Positions 19,063-21,167 of a stretch of 21,167 nucleotides of DNA are shown in pieces (the first letter of the stretch is position 1; every line of letters starts with the position of its first letter). The position numbers were made by a program, and so were the translations under genes. Source of the DNA: Isoetes engelmannii (Eukaryota > Streptophyta > Lycopodiopsida > Isoetales > Isoetaceae); NCBI GenBank assembly GCA_011763485.2, contig JAANSK020271936.1:1-21167 (forward strand), written 5' to 3'. The notes below the pieces were generated by a model. It saw nothing but the letters and a program-made list of their open reading frames with translations, was not told the origin of the DNA and did not search any database.

Positions 19063-19332
19063 AGGTTAGATCAAAACAATAAAAACCAATATGGTAGCAA
19101 TAAGATCATATATGGATGCTCTACTGGTCCTAAGATCAGAGCAATTTTGCAGAGCATACTTGGCAACAAGGAGCTCTACAAGGGCATTTATGTGTTTCAA
19201 GGTACTATGTGCGAAGCTGCCATAGAAGGAGAAATTACTTTTGGTGTTGGGAAGTTGGAGCTTTTGACGGCTCGGGCAATGCCACTAGGTTTGAGAATCA
19301 AGCTTCTTGGTGGGGATTATTTACTATTTTAA
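19063..19332 (+). CDS. Unrecognised 90-codon open frame
   Basis: The plus-strand frame is open from 19063 to a stop at 19330. It includes IIYGCSTGPKIRAILQSILG, KELYKGIYVFQ, EGEITFGVGKLELLTARAMP and LRIKLLGGDYLLF. The alternating hydrophobic and charged pattern and the regular Gly placement look like real coding, perhaps a last exon or a pseudogene fragment. There is no clear start: only an upstream stop and no early ATG in this frame. I do not recognise a family. It lies 100 bases after the LINE tail. Confidence 0.3.
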   Translation, partial: RLDQNNKNQYGSNKIIYGCSTGPKIRAILQSILGNKELYKGIYVFQGTMCEAAIEGEITFGVGKLELLTARAMPLGLRIKLLGGDYLLF

Positions 19333-20432
19333 ACAGGAATTCTATCGTACCAGCTAGGAGGGATGTGATCGTGAGCACCTCGCATGAGAATCAAGGATGT
19401 CCTGATAATTGTCTATGTAGCCCATTCAATTTCCATTTGCTTGTTTGTCGCATTTGCTTTCTTTCGATGTCGAAGTATTTTTCCATATGGTTTATGCTTG
19501 TTGACATCTATGCCATTTTGACATTTGGTTTTGCTTTTAATTGTTTGTACCTGGTTAAGAGGTTTGTTGTTTGAGGCTGAGATAGAGTATTGTATTGTAT
19601 TAGCTTGAATTGTTCAACATCTTGAATAGTTTAGCATTTGAAACATATGAAATTGAAGGTTGTAAGGCTACTAACTGTCATTGCACAACAGGTTTGGAAA
19701 GAGGTCGATGTTTTCAAATAATTCTAAGGCAAGCTTGTCATCAAAAGCATATATCACCTTTTGGATGGTCACTTGCTTGTTTTGTGATCGTAGTTGTATA
19801 ATTTCATTATCCTCGTCATCATTTGTTGTCTTGAATGTATCTCCGATAAATACATCGTCCTTATACATTTACAATTTCAAATATACAAAGTTCCTTTTGG
19901 CAATAAGTGTGGCAAATTTCAAATAATTGCAACTCCAAAAGCATGTGCCATATTTCGAATACAACCATTTTCAAGTGACACTCCATGTTGAGAGTATTGA
20001 ATTCAAATTATCACAGCATACTCCTTCAATGATCAATAAACAATCCTAGCCGATTTTATTCAATTTTGTAATGTTCAAGCCTCCAACGATATATATATGA
20101 TGTGCTACGTGGTGTTATTTGCGAAGATATCAAATTGTAGTCAAAATGACCATCCCTCAGTTTGAAGTTTTGATTTCTGTTCTGACACCCTAGAAAAAAC
20201 CTTACAACATTACCTCTCACAAATGCCAAATCACGCCAAAAGAAAACCTTATTCCTGCTTGGGACATTTTAGAAACATGAAGTACAACATAACTAGAATC
20301 CAAAAATTACCTCAAAAGATTTGGATATATGGTATTCATCAATTATGAATACATTCCATTCACTTAGTTGAAACAGGTGCAATGCCTTGCTGCCACCAAT
20401 GGAAGGCAATATTAACTGATATCAATGAATGT
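19333..20432. other. Intergenic stretch, no gene recognised
   Basis: AT-rich. A minus-strand frame of 65 codons (19671-19868) reads MYKDDVFIGDTF near its start, faintly like the first line of FAR1/MULE-type proteins but too short to call. A short TA run lies near 20091-20098. No RNA gene or transposon end seen. Confidence 0.5.
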
Positions 20433-20890
20433 TTAGCAAATGCCACTGCCACCATAAATGCTTGATGAGCCACATACATGGAATTGATGACCTTCCGAAT
20501 TTGGGGTTCCATATTGCCCAGCTAGGGCAATAGTACATATCATTCTGTGGCTCAAAGTATCTGCAGCTGGCCACTGGAGATGTTTAATTAGGTCAAGTGC
20601 TGCCATACCATCCTGCATATTGCTTACATGACCAACATCAAGAAGCCCACATCGCGATCTGTTAAGGATATCTGCCATTTCTGCATTTTTCTGCGGATTG
20701 GTATTGCTTAATTTGTCTGCTATATGGGTACATTGAGTGTCCAGTGAACCTCTTGTCCATTTACCAAGCATCCCAACACATTCATGATTCCAACATTTAT
20801 AAGTTTCTTCCAACGGTTCCCTGAACAGGCAATTAATATGCACTGAATCCCAAGAAGTGATAACGTACAAGCTTGGCGGAAGTGATTAAC
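20433..20890 (-). pseudogene. PPR-like protein pseudogene fragment
   Basis: A minus-strand frame of 145 codons reads, in part, ECVGMLGKW, GSLDTQ, KLSNTNP, SNMQDGMAALDLIKHLQWP and EGHQFHVCGSS. The pieces follow the order of plant P/PLS-type pentatricopeptide repeats (VDMYGKCGSL..A, KLSNPN, GMAALDLFKHMQW, EGxQxH, GSSLxDMYGKCG). Upstream, another frame has LGIQCILIACSGN, like the ILKACSG of the preceding repeat, so a frameshift lies near 20830. The expected WNAMIAGY segment is altered. PPR proteins bind organellar RNA; this copy looks dead. Assigned from pattern memory only. Confidence 0.4.
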
Positions 20891-21167
20891 CTGCAAGTAT
20901 GACAATGACATGAGGATGTAAGATTCAACAACTAAAACTACAAAAAGGCAGGAATATTTGGACCTAAAAAACGTATGCATTAAGTCAAATTTGGTTAAAG
21001 TGGGCGGCATCCGAGTCCCACTTTTTCCGTGCAGTAAGTTAAATTGACCAAAAAGGACACCCGAACAATATCACGACTCGCGTTTTCGACTTTTTGTTAG
21101 AAATTTGATTGCATTGAAAATCGGTTAAGTTATTTCAATAGTGACGCATTGCATGTTTTCTATATGC
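20891..21167. other. Right end of window, nothing recognised
   Basis: AT-rich with a GC-richer spot (GGGCGGCATCCGAGTCCCAC near 21002-21021). No coding or repeat structure that I can support. Confidence 0.5.

Noticed and set aside
1-21167. tRNA, rRNA or microRNA genes
   Set aside because: No cloverleaf, rRNA core motif or convincing long hairpin was noticed by eye; a covariance-model scan would be needed to exclude small RNAs.

Overview
The window is nuclear DNA of a land plant. It is AT-rich, has long introns packed with transposon remnants, and carries one clear multi-exon gene. The gene is a homologue of Arabidopsis NQR (At1g49670, recalled from memory), a fusion of a short-chain dehydrogenase/reductase (SDR) with a medium-chain quinone-oxidoreductase-like (MDR) domain. 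A fern or other seed-free plant is my best guess, because the style of the LINE linkers and of a decayed PPR-like fragment resembles what I know from ferns. That is inference, not proof.

The gene lies on the minus strand. Its start codon is at 15869, and thirteen exons run leftward to position 1, where the 3' end (roughly the last 150-170 codons) is cut off. All twelve introns fit GT-AG, and the reading phases add up without a break to 1439 coding bases. Exons 1-7 encode the SDR half, with an intact TGxxxGxG cofactor site, NNAG, and the catalytic Ser and YxxxK. Exon 7 carries the end of the SDR and the linker. Exons 8-13 encode the start of the MDR half up to its Rossmann motif.

Introns range from 63 to 3651 bases, and the long ones hold old mobile DNA. 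Intron 8 (2201-5044) has a plus-strand LINE fragment plus two neighbouring tandem duplications (about 247 and 101/106 bases). Intron 3 (11493-14774) has a minus-strand LINE remnant of apparently the same family. Intron 4 (7736-11386) is largely LTR-retrotransposon-like fossil sequence. Intron 6 has a weaker LTR-like patch beside exon 6.

Right of the gene (15870-21167) are a short divergent upstream region with direct repeats, a plus-strand L1-type LINE (about 16192-18962) that ends in poly(A) and has lost its reverse-transcriptase core, an unrecognised 90-codon open frame at 19063-19332, and a minus-strand PPR-like pseudogene fragment at about 20433-20890. No tRNA, rRNA, CRISPR array or bacterial-style operon was seen. 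I found no convincing new biological system. The items most worth a second look are the fused oxidoreductase itself, a possible N-terminal extension of it, the LINE duplications, and the LINE sitting right upstream of the promoter.
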